DNA from: CBDBJR01 sp965206445
GTDB lineage: Bacteria; Pseudomonadota; Gammaproteobacteria; Arenicellales; Poriferihabitantaceae
Reading direction: 5' to 3'
NCBI GenBank assembly: GCA_965206445.1
Contig: CBDBJR010000002.1
Location: 1,860,001-1,924,000, forward strand
Length of the DNA stretch: 64,000 nt
A program made the translations under genes and the position numbers. Positions within the stretch are counted from its first letter, which is position 1. Every line of letters begins with the position of its first letter. The notes under the pieces are model-generated. The model searched no databases, had not been told where the DNA came from, and saw only the letters and a list, made by a program, of their open reading frames with translations. Below, one piece after another: positions 17,229 to 25,826 of this stretch.

Positions 17229-18914
17229 TCACGCCGCCCCCGGCCGGATGGAGCCGGGGATGACCTCCGCATCAAACGCCTCTATCAACTGCTGAACGTT
17301 TTCATCGGCATAAAATGCCTGCTGCGCGGCCGAGTCGCGCTCGTCCTGCTGCTGCTGTTGCTGCTGCGACGGGGTTTTCGCCGGCAATGCGGCCAGGCTG
17401 CCGACCGTGACTTCGACGCGAATCTGACGCCCGGCGTGTTCGCTGATCAACGCCGCCACCCTGGCAATCCGGGCCGGGTTCGAGAGGTTGCGGTACTGTT
17501 CATCGAGCAAAAAAATCATCCGCCCGCGCGCGCCGTCCGGCTGCGGCAGCATGTGCAGCATCATCTGCCGGGTCATGCCATCGGCGCCGCAGCGGTTGAT
17601 GAAATCCGCCCAGTCGGCGGCGCTTTGTATCTTCTGCAATAGATCGGTTGTGGCGACCTGCCCTGACGCCGGCGCCGCCGCGCGTGCGGCGGCACTGTCG
17701 ACAGGCGCGGCTGCCGGTGCTTGACTGACCGCCGAGGCGGGCGCCGCGGCTGCCGGCGTTTTGCTGACCGCCGGGACGGGCGGCGGGGCGGCAAAACCGC
17801 CGGTTGCAGGCGGCTGCGCGCTGCCCGCTGCCGCAGGTTGAAACACCAGCATGCGCAACAGCACCATCTCGAAACCACTGCGCGGGTCCGGCGACAACGG
17901 CATATCCCGCTTGCCAATCAGGCCAATCTGATACAGCAGTTGCAGCAACTCCGCATCCGCATCGGCGGCCAGCGCGGACAAAGCCGCCAGATCCAGCCCT
18001 TTCCATTCGGCCGCCGCCGGGTCTACTTGCAGCAAGCACAGCGCATGAATCGTGCTTAGCAGCTCATCCAGCACCGCCAGGTAATCCACCGACCGCCGGC
18101 TCATGTCGGCCACCGTCTGCAAGGCGGCGGCGGTCTGCCGCTGCAGCACCGAGGCGAGCAAATCCAACACGTATTGATTGTCGATCATGCCCAGCATCGC
18201 GCGCACGCTGTCGCTCTTGACCGTACCGTTGCCATAGGCAATCGCCTGATCGAGCAGGCTCAAGCCGTCGCGTACACTGCCGTTGGCCGAGCGCGCCAGG
18301 GTTTCTAACGCCGCCGGCTCATAGGGCAGCTCTTCGGCCGTCAAAATCTGCGCAAACTGCGCGCTCAAATCCGGCAGGTCTACCGACTTCAGATTAAACT
18401 GAATACAGCGCGAGAGAATGGTCGGCGGCAGCTTCTGCGGGTCGGTCGTCGCCAGCAAAAACTTGACATGCTCAGGTGGCTCTTCCAAGGTCTTCAATAA
18501 CGCATTGAAACTGTGCGTCGACAGCATGTGGACTTCGTCAATCAGATAGGTCTTGATCCGCCCCAGCGTCGGCGCGTACTGCACATTATCGAGCAACTCG
18601 CGGGTATCATCCACCTTGGTGCGCGAAGCCGCGTCCACCTCGATTAAATCAACAAAATTCCCCTGATCGACACTGCTACACGCGGCGCAGTGGCCGCACG
18701 GCGTGGACGAGATGCCCTGTTCGCAGTTCAGGGCCTTGGCAAAGATCCGGGCCAGCGTGGTCTTGCCGACCCCGCGGGTGCCGGCAAATAAAAACGCATG
18801 GTGCACCTGCTGATTGTCAAGCGCATTGCACAACGCAGAAACTACATGCGGTTGGCCGACAACCTGATCAAAGCGCTTCGGGCGCCACTTTCGCGCCAGG
18901 GCCTGATAGCTCAT
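17229..18914 (-). CDS. dnaX: DNA polymerase III subunit tau (gamma/tau)
   Basis: 561 residues. Clamp-loader ATPase: Walker A GTRGVGKTT, zinc module with CEQGISSTPCGHCAAC, Walker B YLIDEVHML, TTDPQKLPPTILSRC (sensor 1 and arginine finger). After about residue 365 comes an Ala/Pro-rich linker, then the tau-type C-terminal domain, with a run of seven Gln near residues 525-535. The coding strand has a T7 run at 17509-17515 where T TTT TTG is in frame; a -1 slip would end after a few codons and give a shorter, gamma-like product of about 470 residues. This is a possibility, not shown. Confidence 0.96.
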   Translation of the reverse strand: MSYQALARKWRPKRFDQVVGQPHVVSALCNALDNQQVHHAFLFAGTRGVGKTTLARIFAKALNCEQGISSTPCGHCAACSSVDQGNFVDLIEVDAASRTKVDDTRELLDNVQYAPTLGRIKTYLIDEVHMLSTHSFNALLKTLEEPPEHVKFLLATTDPQKLPPTILSRCIQFNLKSVDLPDLSAQFAQILTAEELPYEPAALETLARSANGSVRDGLSLLDQAIAYGNGTVKSDSVRAMLGMIDNQYVLDLLASVLQRQTAAALQTVADMSRRSVDYLAVLDELLSTIHALCLLQVDPAAAEWKGLDLAALSALAADADAELLQLLYQIGLIGKRDMPLSPDPRSGFEMVLLRMLVFQPAAAGSAQPPATGGFAAPPPVPAVSKTPAAAAPASAVSQAPAAAPVDSAAARAAAPASGQVATTDLLQKIQSAADWADFINRCGADGMTRQMMLHMLPQPDGARGRMIFLLDEQYRNLSNPARIARVAALISEHAGRQIRVEVTVGSLAALPAKTPSQQQQQQQDERDSAAQQAFYADENVQQLIEAFDAEVIPGSIRPGAA

Positions 18915-19080
18915 ATTGTTCTCATGTCAATCGTATCGGTGCGCACCCAGACCCGACCTCGGCACGGCTCGCCCGACAGCAAAACAGGCCGGTGCCATCA
19001 CAGATCAGGCAATTATTTTTACGCCATTGACGGCATTGACGGCATTGGTGGTCACGGTCGAGTAAGGTGGCGGATCCAAC

Positions 19081-19170
19081 CCGCCCGCTCCTGACACCCG
19101 AATCACTGCTGCGGCTGCTTCCTTCCGGACCTGACCGGGTTCACAGTGTTATCGCCATCAGGGGGGCCGA
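19081..19170 (-). ncRNA. ffs: 4.5S signal recognition particle RNA
   Basis: The minus strand carries the invariant SRP core GGTCAGGTCCGGAAGGAAGC followed by AGCC, with flanking arms able to pair (GCCCCCCTGA near 19167 with TCAGGAGCGGGC near 19083). Binds Ffh for co-translational membrane targeting. Ends are approximate, set by the terminal stem. Lies upstream of dnaX on the same strand. Confidence 0.93.
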
Positions 19171-19542
19171 TCTTCACCGCCATAGAGCGGTTACATCGGG
19201 GCACAGTGTACTCAATCTGCATGACAAACCCAACCCTTCACCGGGAAAATAATTCTACGATAATTTATTTAAGGCAGCCCTGATTAATTAGCATATTGAT
19301 TACTTGTAATACAGGCCGTTAAAGGAGGGAGGACTCCTGTCCCCCCCTCCGTTCGGCGGCATAACACCACCGGTTGCACTTCGGGTGAATCCGCCCTGAC
19401 AAGGAAGTTCACATATAGCCCACCTGACAAGGGGGGAGCAAAACCAGAGCGCATTTGGATTTAATATAAATATCAATCATTTAAGTTTATATTGTCATGT
19501 AATCTATAAACTTATAAAACACGCTGGGCGCCCGTGTCGGCC
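19171..19542. other. Intergenic stretch without recognisable gene
   Basis: No convincing ORF or RNA. Includes a GC-rich part (CCCCCCCTCC) and an AT-rich part near 19460-19520 where TTTAAGTTTATA and TATAAACTTATAAA form imperfect inverted copies. It probably contains the upstream promoter of ffs and the 3' region of the glutamine-synthetase-like gene. Confidence 0.5.
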
Positions 19543-20850
19543 TCAGCAATCCAGCGTGTTATCGCGCTCCCATTGGGTGATAGAGCGCGTGTAATCGTTC
19601 CATTCATCCAGCTTCAGTTTGCAATACGCATCAATCAGCGCATCCCCCAGCTGCGCGCGCAGCGGCTTGCTTTGCTGCGTCAGCCGAATCGCGTCGAGCA
19701 GATTCAGCGGCAGTTGTTTCAGCCCTTTTATCCGGGCGCCGTCGGTGTACATGTTGATATCCAGGCGCTTGCCGGGGTCGCGTTTATGCTGAATGCCGTC
19801 CAGCCCGGCCGCCAGAATACCGGCTTGCAGCAGATAGGGGTTGGCGGCCCCGTCCATCAGGCGCATTTCAAACCGACCCGGGTCGGGAATTCTGACCATG
19901 TGGGTGCGGTTATTGCCCCCATAGCTGACCGCATTCGGCGCCCAGGTCGCCCCGGAGGCGGTGCGCGGTGCGTTGATGCGTTTATAGCTGTTGACCGTCG
20001 GGTTGAACAGCGACGTCAACTGCTCCACGTTGTGCATCACGCCACCCAGAAACCGATAGGCCAGCGTTGACAGGCCCAGTTCACCCCCGCTGTCATGGAA
20101 CAGATTCCGGCTGCCCGTTTTGTCCCACACCGAAACGTGGGCATGGCAGCCGTTGCCGGTCAAATGGGAAAACGGCTTCGGCATAAACGTCGCCCGCAGG
20201 CCGTGTTGCTCGGCAATCTGCCGGGCCATGTATTTGAAAAACACATGCCGGTCGGCGGTTTTCAGGCAATCATCGTAGGCCCAGTTCATCTCGAACTGAC
20301 CGTTGGCGTCTTCATGGTCATTCTGATACGGCTCCCAGCCAAGCGCAATCATCGCATCACAGATTTGCGTGATCACGTCATAGCGACGCATCAGCGCGGC
20401 CTGGTCATAGCACGGCTTGGACTGCGTATCGCGCGCATCGGCAATGCTGGTGCCATCCGGGTTAATCAGAAAATACTCGCACTCCACCCCGGTTTTGAGG
20501 CGATAGCCGCGCCGGCTGGCGATCGCAATCTGATTTTTCAGCGCGACCCGCGGCGAGGCTTCGACCGGCTTGCCATCCAGAAACAAATCGCTCGCCAGCC
20601 AGCCCACCTCCGGCTTCCACGGCAGTTGAATCAGGCTATCGGCATCCGGCATCGCGAACAGGTCGCCGTCGGCCGGGCTCATATCCAGCCAGGCGGCAAA
20701 CCCGGCAAAGCCGGCGCCGTTTTTCTGCATCCCGGCAATTGCCTGCGCCGGCACCAGCTTGGCGCGCAGGACGCCGAATAAATCAATAAAGCTGATCAGG
20801 AAATATTTGATCTTTTTTTGCTTTGCAATGGTCGAGAGGGAATTTGACAT
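19543..20850 (-). CDS. Glutamine-synthetase-family ligase (GlnT / type III-like)
   Basis: 435 residues from the ATG at 20850 (MSNSLSTIAKQKK). Glutamine-synthetase fold: N-terminal beta-grasp with FISFIDLFGVLRAKLVP, then the catalytic domain with LKTGVECEYFLINPDG, NDHEDANGQFEMNW, MPKPFSHLTGNGCHAHVSVW, YGGNNRTHMVRIPDPGRFEM. Metal-binding Glu/His residues appear intact. The family also includes gamma-glutamylmethylamide synthetase and other gamma-glutamyl ligases, so the amine substrate is open. Divergent from an HpaB-RidA-DUF1028-PhyH operon, which suggests a catabolic rather than housekeeping role. Confidence 0.8.
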   Translation of the reverse strand: MSNSLSTIAKQKKIKYFLISFIDLFGVLRAKLVPAQAIAGMQKNGAGFAGFAAWLDMSPADGDLFAMPDADSLIQLPWKPEVGWLASDLFLDGKPVEASPRVALKNQIAIASRRGYRLKTGVECEYFLINPDGTSIADARDTQSKPCYDQAALMRRYDVITQICDAMIALGWEPYQNDHEDANGQFEMNWAYDDCLKTADRHVFFKYMARQIAEQHGLRATFMPKPFSHLTGNGCHAHVSVWDKTGSRNLFHDSGGELGLSTLAYRFLGGVMHNVEQLTSLFNPTVNSYKRINAPRTASGATWAPNAVSYGGNNRTHMVRIPDPGRFEMRLMDGAANPYLLQAGILAAGLDGIQHKRDPGKRLDINMYTDGARIKGLKQLPLNLLDAIRLTQQSKPLRAQLGDALIDAYCKLKLDEWNDYTRSITQWERDNTLDC

Positions 20851-21186
20851 GGTTTTTACCCGGATGCTGTAGTGAAAAATCGATTGGCCAACCAGCGCCG
20901 CCAACACGGCTTGTGGCCGCCGGCGGTGGTCGGTGATGCGCGCGCCGGGGCCGCCGACGACAACGCCGCGCCGGCAAAACCCGCTGCCGGCGGCATATAA
21001 TTCAACTGTACACGCGATCAACGCGGCTGACAAGATTCCGACGCCGCCGGGCCGCCAGCGGAGCCGTTGATTAGGAAAAACCGAATCAAACGACTACAAA
21101 ATATTACTTTACTGATACCCGCAACTGGATAACACTTACACCCAACCGATGTATATCGATCCACCTGGAACAACCGAGCACACAAT
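20851..21186. promoter_or_regulatory. Divergent intergenic region between the GS-like gene and the HpaB-like operon
   Basis: A 336-bp gap between divergent starts must hold both promoters. The half next to the GS-like gene is very GC-rich; an AT-rich segment around 21085-21120 (ACTACAAAATATTACTTTAC) is the likeliest promoter area. I do not see a clear operator palindrome. Confidence 0.4.
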
Positions 21187-22650
21187 ATGATTAGAACCGG
21201 AGAGCAATACAGGCAGTCACTGCGTGACGACCGTGAAGTCTATATGGACGGCAAACGGGTTGACGACGTCACCCTGCACCCGCAGTTTCAACCGCTGATC
21301 GACATCCGGGCACGGATCTACGATATGGCGCATGCGCAGCCGACCCGCGACACGATGACCTACCTCGAAGACGGCGAGCGCTACGCGGTCGGCCTGAAAT
21401 TGCCTCGGCAGCAACAGGACTGGGTGGACAAGCGCGTCGCGGTGGATGCGGTGATGTATGATATTGGCGGCGTGGTCACCCGGGTGGGCGATGAAACGGT
21501 GGGCGAGATGTGGTCGCTGTGGGACGGCGCCGACATCCTGAACGAGATCGACCCCCGCTTTGCGGAAAATATCGAGCGGCATATCAAAACCGCCATCCAC
21601 ACCGACCCGTTCCACGTTTCCGCCAATACCGACCCCAAGGGCGACCGCTCGAAAAAACCGCAGGATCAGGACCCGGATATGCTGGTGCACGTGGTCAAAG
21701 AAACCGATGCCGGGCTTGTCATTCGCGGCGCCAAGTATGAGACCGCCGCCGCCTATGCCAATCAGGCTTTCCTGAAGCCGACCATCGCCAACTGGGGCGA
21801 TGCGTCGATATCCGATTATGCGGTCGGCTGTATCCTGCCGATGAACGCGCCCGGGGTCAAACATATCTGCCGGGCCGGATTTGCCCGCAGCGGGTCGGAA
21901 AGGGATTATCCGCTGTCGAACCGATTCGATGAAATCGATACGATTATGGTGCTCGATAACGTGCTGATCCCGTGGGAAGACGTGCTGTTCTATCAGCATA
22001 CCCGCGCCGCCGCCTTTATTCGCACCACGCTGCACCGCTATTCGGCGTTCCCTTTCATACAGCGCATCCTGACCTACACCGACATGATGATCGGCGCCGC
22101 GCTGCACAACATCCGGCAAACCGGGCTCGACAAGCAGCCGGCGGTGCAGGAAAAGCTGGCGCAGCTGGCGGTCTACCGTGAAGGCATCAATGCCCACCTG
22201 ACCGCCGCGATTACCGTCGGCGAGACCAGCCCGGCCGGACTGCTGATGCCGAACCCGTCTTTGTTGATGAGCGGCCGGGTGCATGCCTGCGCCAACCTGC
22301 CGGCGATGATGCATATTGCGCGGGAATTATGCGGCGGACAAATCTGCGTGACGCCGGACGTGGCGTCGTTTGAGGCCGCAGAAACCGGCAAGTGGCTGAA
22401 TAAATTCTATACCATCAACGACCAGTGGCAGGCCGAAGACCGCCGCAAGCTGCTGGCGTTTGCCCGTGACCTGTTGAATTCGAGCTATGCCGGCCATCGG
22501 CTGACCTTTCAGTTGTTTGCCCAGTCTCCGCCGTTCGCGCATATGGCCGCGGTGTACCGCAATTTTGACTGGGACGGCCCGCTTGACTTCGTCAAAAATG
22601 CCGCTAACCTGTCCGACAGAATCCATACCGGAGGCGGCAAACCGCAATGA
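21187..22650 (+). CDS. 4-hydroxyphenylacetate 3-hydroxylase (HpaB)-family flavin monooxygenase
   Basis: 487 residues, the usual length. Begins with the family opening MIRTGEQYRQSLRDDREVYM followed by DGKRV. Internal family features are KPTIANWGDASISDYAVGCI, LDNVLIPWEDVLFYQ and an acyl-CoA-dehydrogenase-like C-terminal half (IARELCGGQICVTPD). HpaB-type oxygenases use FADH2 from a separate reductase to hydroxylate phenols; relatives include PvcC. No HpaC-like reductase is in the window. First gene of a plus-strand operon; its stop overlaps the RidA start (ATGA). Confidence 0.85.
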   Translation: MIRTGEQYRQSLRDDREVYMDGKRVDDVTLHPQFQPLIDIRARIYDMAHAQPTRDTMTYLEDGERYAVGLKLPRQQQDWVDKRVAVDAVMYDIGGVVTRVGDETVGEMWSLWDGADILNEIDPRFAENIERHIKTAIHTDPFHVSANTDPKGDRSKKPQDQDPDMLVHVVKETDAGLVIRGAKYETAAAYANQAFLKPTIANWGDASISDYAVGCILPMNAPGVKHICRAGFARSGSERDYPLSNRFDEIDTIMVLDNVLIPWEDVLFYQHTRAAAFIRTTLHRYSAFPFIQRILTYTDMMIGAALHNIRQTGLDKQPAVQEKLAQLAVYREGINAHLTAAITVGETSPAGLLMPNPSLLMSGRVHACANLPAMMHIARELCGGQICVTPDVASFEAAETGKWLNKFYTINDQWQAEDRRKLLAFARDLLNSSYAGHRLTFQLFAQSPPFAHMAAVYRNFDWDGPLDFVKNAANLSDRIHTGGGKPQ

Positions 22651-23078
22651 ATCAGAACGACGTCCATCAGCGCTACCGCAAGTTCAATACGCGCACGACC
22701 TACCCCAACCAAAGCCTGGACAATGACCTCTGCCAGGTGGTCAAAGCGCGCGGGACGATGGTGTTTGTGCGCGGCCAGGTCGGGCAGGAAATCGACGGTT
22801 TCCGCAGTCTGCAAGATGCCAGCCCGTATCAACAGGCCGATCAGGCGATGAAAAATGTAGACCAGTTGCTGCGCGAAGCCGGCTCGCAGCTAGCGCATAT
22901 CTGCCGGATACAAGTGTATCTGACCGACCGCGCCTACCGCGATGACGTCTATCAGGCCATCGGCAAATGGCTAAAAGGCGTTTACCCGGTTTCGACCGGT
23001 TTGATTGTAGACGGCCTGGCGCGGCCGGAGTGGGTCATGGAAATCGAAGCCACTGCCGTCATCCCCGAGACCGCGTGA
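22647..23078 (+). CDS. RidA/YjgF-family protein
   Basis: 143 residues, slightly longer than RidA itself. Pattern: VVKARGTMVFVRGQVGQE, ALKN-like helix region (AMKNVDQLLREAGSQ), RIQVYLTDRAYRDDVY, and EIEATAVIP at the end. Residues corresponding to the RidA Arg and Glu are plausible (PEWVMEIEA). RidA relatives hydrolyse enamine/imine intermediates, and operon members often act in amine or aromatic catabolism. Start overlaps the previous stop by 4 bp, so translation is likely coupled. Confidence 0.9.
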   Translation: MNQNDVHQRYRKFNTRTTYPNQSLDNDLCQVVKARGTMVFVRGQVGQEIDGFRSLQDASPYQQADQAMKNVDQLLREAGSQLAHICRIQVYLTDRAYRDDVYQAIGKWLKGVYPVSTGLIVDGLARPEWVMEIEATAVIPETA

Positions 23079-23137
23079 TGTCCTGCGCTCAACGGCATGG
23101 CCGGTAACGGATTGGCAACCGACAGCGCGGCACCATT

Positions 23138-23815
23138 ATGACCTTCTCGATTGTCGGCCATTGTCAGCGCAGCGGCGCGTTTGGGGTTGCCATTACCACC
23201 TCCAGTATCTGCGTCGGTGCGCGGTGCAGCCATGCCCGCGCCGGGGTCGGCGCGGTGGCCACGCAAAACATTACCGACCCGGCACTGGGTCCGCGGGTGC
23301 TCGATCAGCTGGCGGCGGGCAACGATGCGCCGACGGCGCTCGAGGCGGCCCTGGCCGGTCGGGATCATCTCGCCTACCGACAGCTGGTCGTAGTCGATCG
23401 ACACGGGCAAAGCGCCTGCCATACCGGCACGCAGATTCTGGGCAACCACGCCGAAACCGCCGGGGCGCATTGTTTTGCCGCCGGCAATCTGTTATCCAAC
23501 CCCGGCGTCACCGCGGCGATGGTCGGCGCATTTGAACAGCATCAAGCGCAGCCGCTGCCGGAGCGCCTGCTGCGCTCACTCGAGGCCGGATTGGACGCCG
23601 GCGGGGAACAGGGGGCGGTGCATTCGGCGGCCCTGCTGGTGGTCGAGCAGCAGCCGTTTCCGCTGGTGGATTTGCGCGTTGACTGGTCGGATAACGCGCC
23701 GCTGGCCGACCTGCGCCGGCTTTGGCAGGCCTACCAACCGCAGCAGCAGGACTACCTGATGCGCGCCCTCAACCCTGCGGCGGCGCCTTCCTACGGCGTG
23801 CCGGGCGATGAATAG
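23138..23815 (+). CDS. DUF1028-family protein
   Basis: 225 residues. Opens MTFSIVGHCQRSGAFGVAIT and continues with AVATQNITDPALGPRVLDQL, FAAGNLLSNPGV, VDLRVDWSDNAPLADLRRL, all characteristic of DUF1028 (Ntn-hydrolase-like fold, function unknown). It commonly accompanies RidA proteins and hydrolases. Overlaps the next start by 8 bp. Confidence 0.85.
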   Translation: MTFSIVGHCQRSGAFGVAITTSSICVGARCSHARAGVGAVATQNITDPALGPRVLDQLAAGNDAPTALEAALAGRDHLAYRQLVVVDRHGQSACHTGTQILGNHAETAGAHCFAAGNLLSNPGVTAAMVGAFEQHQAQPLPERLLRSLEAGLDAGGEQGAVHSAALLVVEQQPFPLVDLRVDWSDNAPLADLRRLWQAYQPQQQDYLMRALNPAAAPSYGVPGDE

Positions 23816-24725
23816 CGATTCCTGTCACAAACAAACCGCACACCCTAACACCAGCCCCCCCGCCATGCTGAACCGGCAACAAAAACGGTTTTTCCGTCAG
23901 CATGGGTATCTGATGCTCCACGATGCCGTGACCGCAGCACAGCTGCAGGCCCTGCAGCAGGATTTCACCATGTGGTGCGAGCACAGCCGCAACCACACTG
24001 CGCCCTATGGAAAGACGCTTGATGGCCGCCCCCGATTCGATCTGGAGCCGCGCCGCGGCCAACACCCCCCTGCCCTGCGGCGCGTCGCCTCGCCGACCGA
24101 CATATCCCCGGCCTGCCTCGACACCATGCGCCACAGCAGCGCAGTGACCGCGGTTGCCGAGTTGATTGGCCCGGACATCCGGTTTCACCACAGCAAAATC
24201 AATTCCAAATTGCCGGGCACCGCAACCCGGGTACAGTTCCATCAGGATTTCCTGTACACCCCGCACAGCAATGACGACGTGATTACCGTGCTCTATTTTC
24301 TCGATGACGTGACCGATGAAAACGGGCCGCTGGAAGTCATCCCCGGCTCCCACACCGGCCCGCTGCACAGCTTGTGGCATCGGGGTGTGTTCACCGGCGC
24401 GGTCGCCGATGAGACGGCCCACCAGGCGGCGCAGCAGAAAATCACCTGTACCGGCGCAGCCGGCAGCGCCTGCCTGATGCACACCCGGCTGCTGCACGGC
24501 TCGGCGGAAAATCACGCCACCCGCCCCCGGACGCTGTTTATCTGCGTGTACAGTGCACAAGACGCGATGCCCCTGTCGCCCAACCCCCTGCCGAGCCGCT
24601 ACGCCGGTGAAGTGGTGTGTGGGCAGCACAGCAATCGGGTGCGCTGCGCGAATTTCAACCTGCAACTTCCCGAAGTGCCAACCGACGCGTCCTTCTTTGC
24701 GCAACAAGCCCGGCACACCCGCTGA
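23808..24725 (+). CDS. Phytanoyl-CoA dioxygenase (PhyH)-family protein
   Basis: 305 residues. Fe(II)/2-oxoglutarate oxygenase fold: FHQDFLYTPHSNDD gives the His-x-Asp pair, and LLHGSAENH the distal His, with RPRTLF supplying a likely 2-oxoglutarate-binding Arg. N-terminal RFFRQHGYLMLHDAV is typical of PhyH proteins. Last gene of the hydroxylase operon, so it probably hydroxylates a related small molecule; substrate unknown. Confidence 0.82.
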   Translation: MNSDSCHKQTAHPNTSPPAMLNRQQKRFFRQHGYLMLHDAVTAAQLQALQQDFTMWCEHSRNHTAPYGKTLDGRPRFDLEPRRGQHPPALRRVASPTDISPACLDTMRHSSAVTAVAELIGPDIRFHHSKINSKLPGTATRVQFHQDFLYTPHSNDDVITVLYFLDDVTDENGPLEVIPGSHTGPLHSLWHRGVFTGAVADETAHQAAQQKITCTGAAGSACLMHTRLLHGSAENHATRPRTLFICVYSAQDAMPLSPNPLPSRYAGEVVCGQHSNRVRCANFNLQLPEVPTDASFFAQQARHTR

Positions 24726-24770
24726 AACCCGCCGCCCGGCGCCCGCAGGCGCCGCCAGCTAACGGCGTGC

Positions 24771-24902
24771 GATTAGGAATTAGGAATTAGGAACTCCGCC
24801 TGCGGCGGGAATTAGGAATTAGGAACTCCGCCTGCGGCGGGAATTAGGAATTAGGAATTAGGAATTAGGAATTAGGAATTAGGAATTAGGAATTAGGAAT
24901 TA
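24771..24902. repeat. Heptamer tandem repeat (AATTAGG)n with two GC-rich interruptions
   Basis: Short runs of AATTAGG are broken twice by ACTCCGCCTGCGGCGGGA, which contains the palindromic CCGCCTGCGGCGG. From 24842 there are eight perfect units in a row. The stop codon of the proC-like gene (24900-24902 on the minus strand) lies in the next, partial unit. Copy number is likely to vary between isolates. Confidence 0.95.
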
Positions 24903-25667
24903 AAGCGGGTTGGATAAGCTGTTGTGCAGGGTGTCTAGCTTTTCGCGCAGGTGTTTAAAATGGCCGGACGTTGTGATTTGGCGTAATAATTCATGGTTCA
25001 GGCCGTCGTCGGTTGATAATTCTTTTACTGCTTGCGTGAAGCGGTCTTGGCCGTCTTTTTTCAGGCTGTTGAAATAGCCGGTCATTAGCAGTGCGATATA
25101 ACGTTCTGCCGCTTGTGGCTGGCCGGTGCTGTTGCTTAGCCATTCGCTCGCTTCCGCCAGCTGGGTCATCACCAGGGACAGCATTGTCGTGGCGACGAAG
25201 TGCGGCGACAGCGCTGATTCGGATGTCAGCGGCTGTACGTCATTGTCGGCGCCAAACAGATGCTCCAGCAGGCGGCTGGCTGGGAATACTGGCAGCGGGC
25301 AGCGGCCCTGGTCAATGAACGGTAGCGGCACCGCAATGCACGGGTCTGTGGCCGGCATGGTGAGAAACTCCAGCTCGGACAGGCCGATGCCGGCCATGAC
25401 ACTGACCACCTGATGGCTGCTGCGAAAGCCCAGCCCGGGCAGAACCTGGCGTGCCGTCTCGGCTGGCAGGCAGATAAACAGTGCTTCGCTGTGCTCCAGT
25501 ACCGCTTGATTCTCCGCCACCGCTACGTTGCTCAACTCGGCTGCCAGGCGCGCGGAAATCGCGGCATTGCGTTGTGAAACCCGAATCTGCGCGTCCGGCA
25601 GACGCCGCGACAGCGCCGTCACCATTGGCCGGGCAATGCGACCGCAGCCAATAAAACCGATGTTCAT
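24900..25667 (-). CDS. Pyrroline-5-carboxylate reductase-like NAD(P) enzyme
   Basis: 255 residues from the ATG at 25667. N-terminal Rossmann motif GFIGCGRIARPM, then ALFICLPAETARQVL and VVSVMAGIGLSEL as in ProC. The C-terminal dimer domain is divergent: the usual substrate motif near the end is replaced by TEL-poor helical sequence (SGHFKHLREKLDTLH). Lower identity to true ProC than the other housekeeping genes, so it may be a paralogue acting on another imine. Its stop codon sits in a tandem repeat. Divergent from relA. Confidence 0.7.
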   Translation of the reverse strand: MNIGFIGCGRIARPMVTALSRRLPDAQIRVSQRNAAISARLAAELSNVAVAENQAVLEHSEALFICLPAETARQVLPGLGFRSSHQVVSVMAGIGLSELEFLTMPATDPCIAVPLPFIDQGRCPLPVFPASRLLEHLFGADNDVQPLTSESALSPHFVATTMLSLVMTQLAEASEWLSNSTGQPQAAERYIALLMTGYFNSLKKDGQDRFTQAVKELSTDDGLNHELLRQITTSGHFKHLREKLDTLHNSLSNPL

Positions 25668-25826
25668 CCGCCGCGCACCCGCACGCGCCGCCGGTGATGG
25701 GCGCCCCGCCGGCAACGGCAATGCACCGCCGGCGGCAGAGTATGGCACTCGAGTAACATTGGCTGCGTCCTGATCATGTGGTTATTGTATTGATTTTCTT
25801 TTCCTTTTGCCTGCATAGTTGAACCT

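Noticed and set aside
19460..19520. AT-rich imperfect inverted repeats as a possible origin or riboswitch
   Set aside because: No DnaA-box cluster, no conserved aptamer pattern and no T-run terminator.
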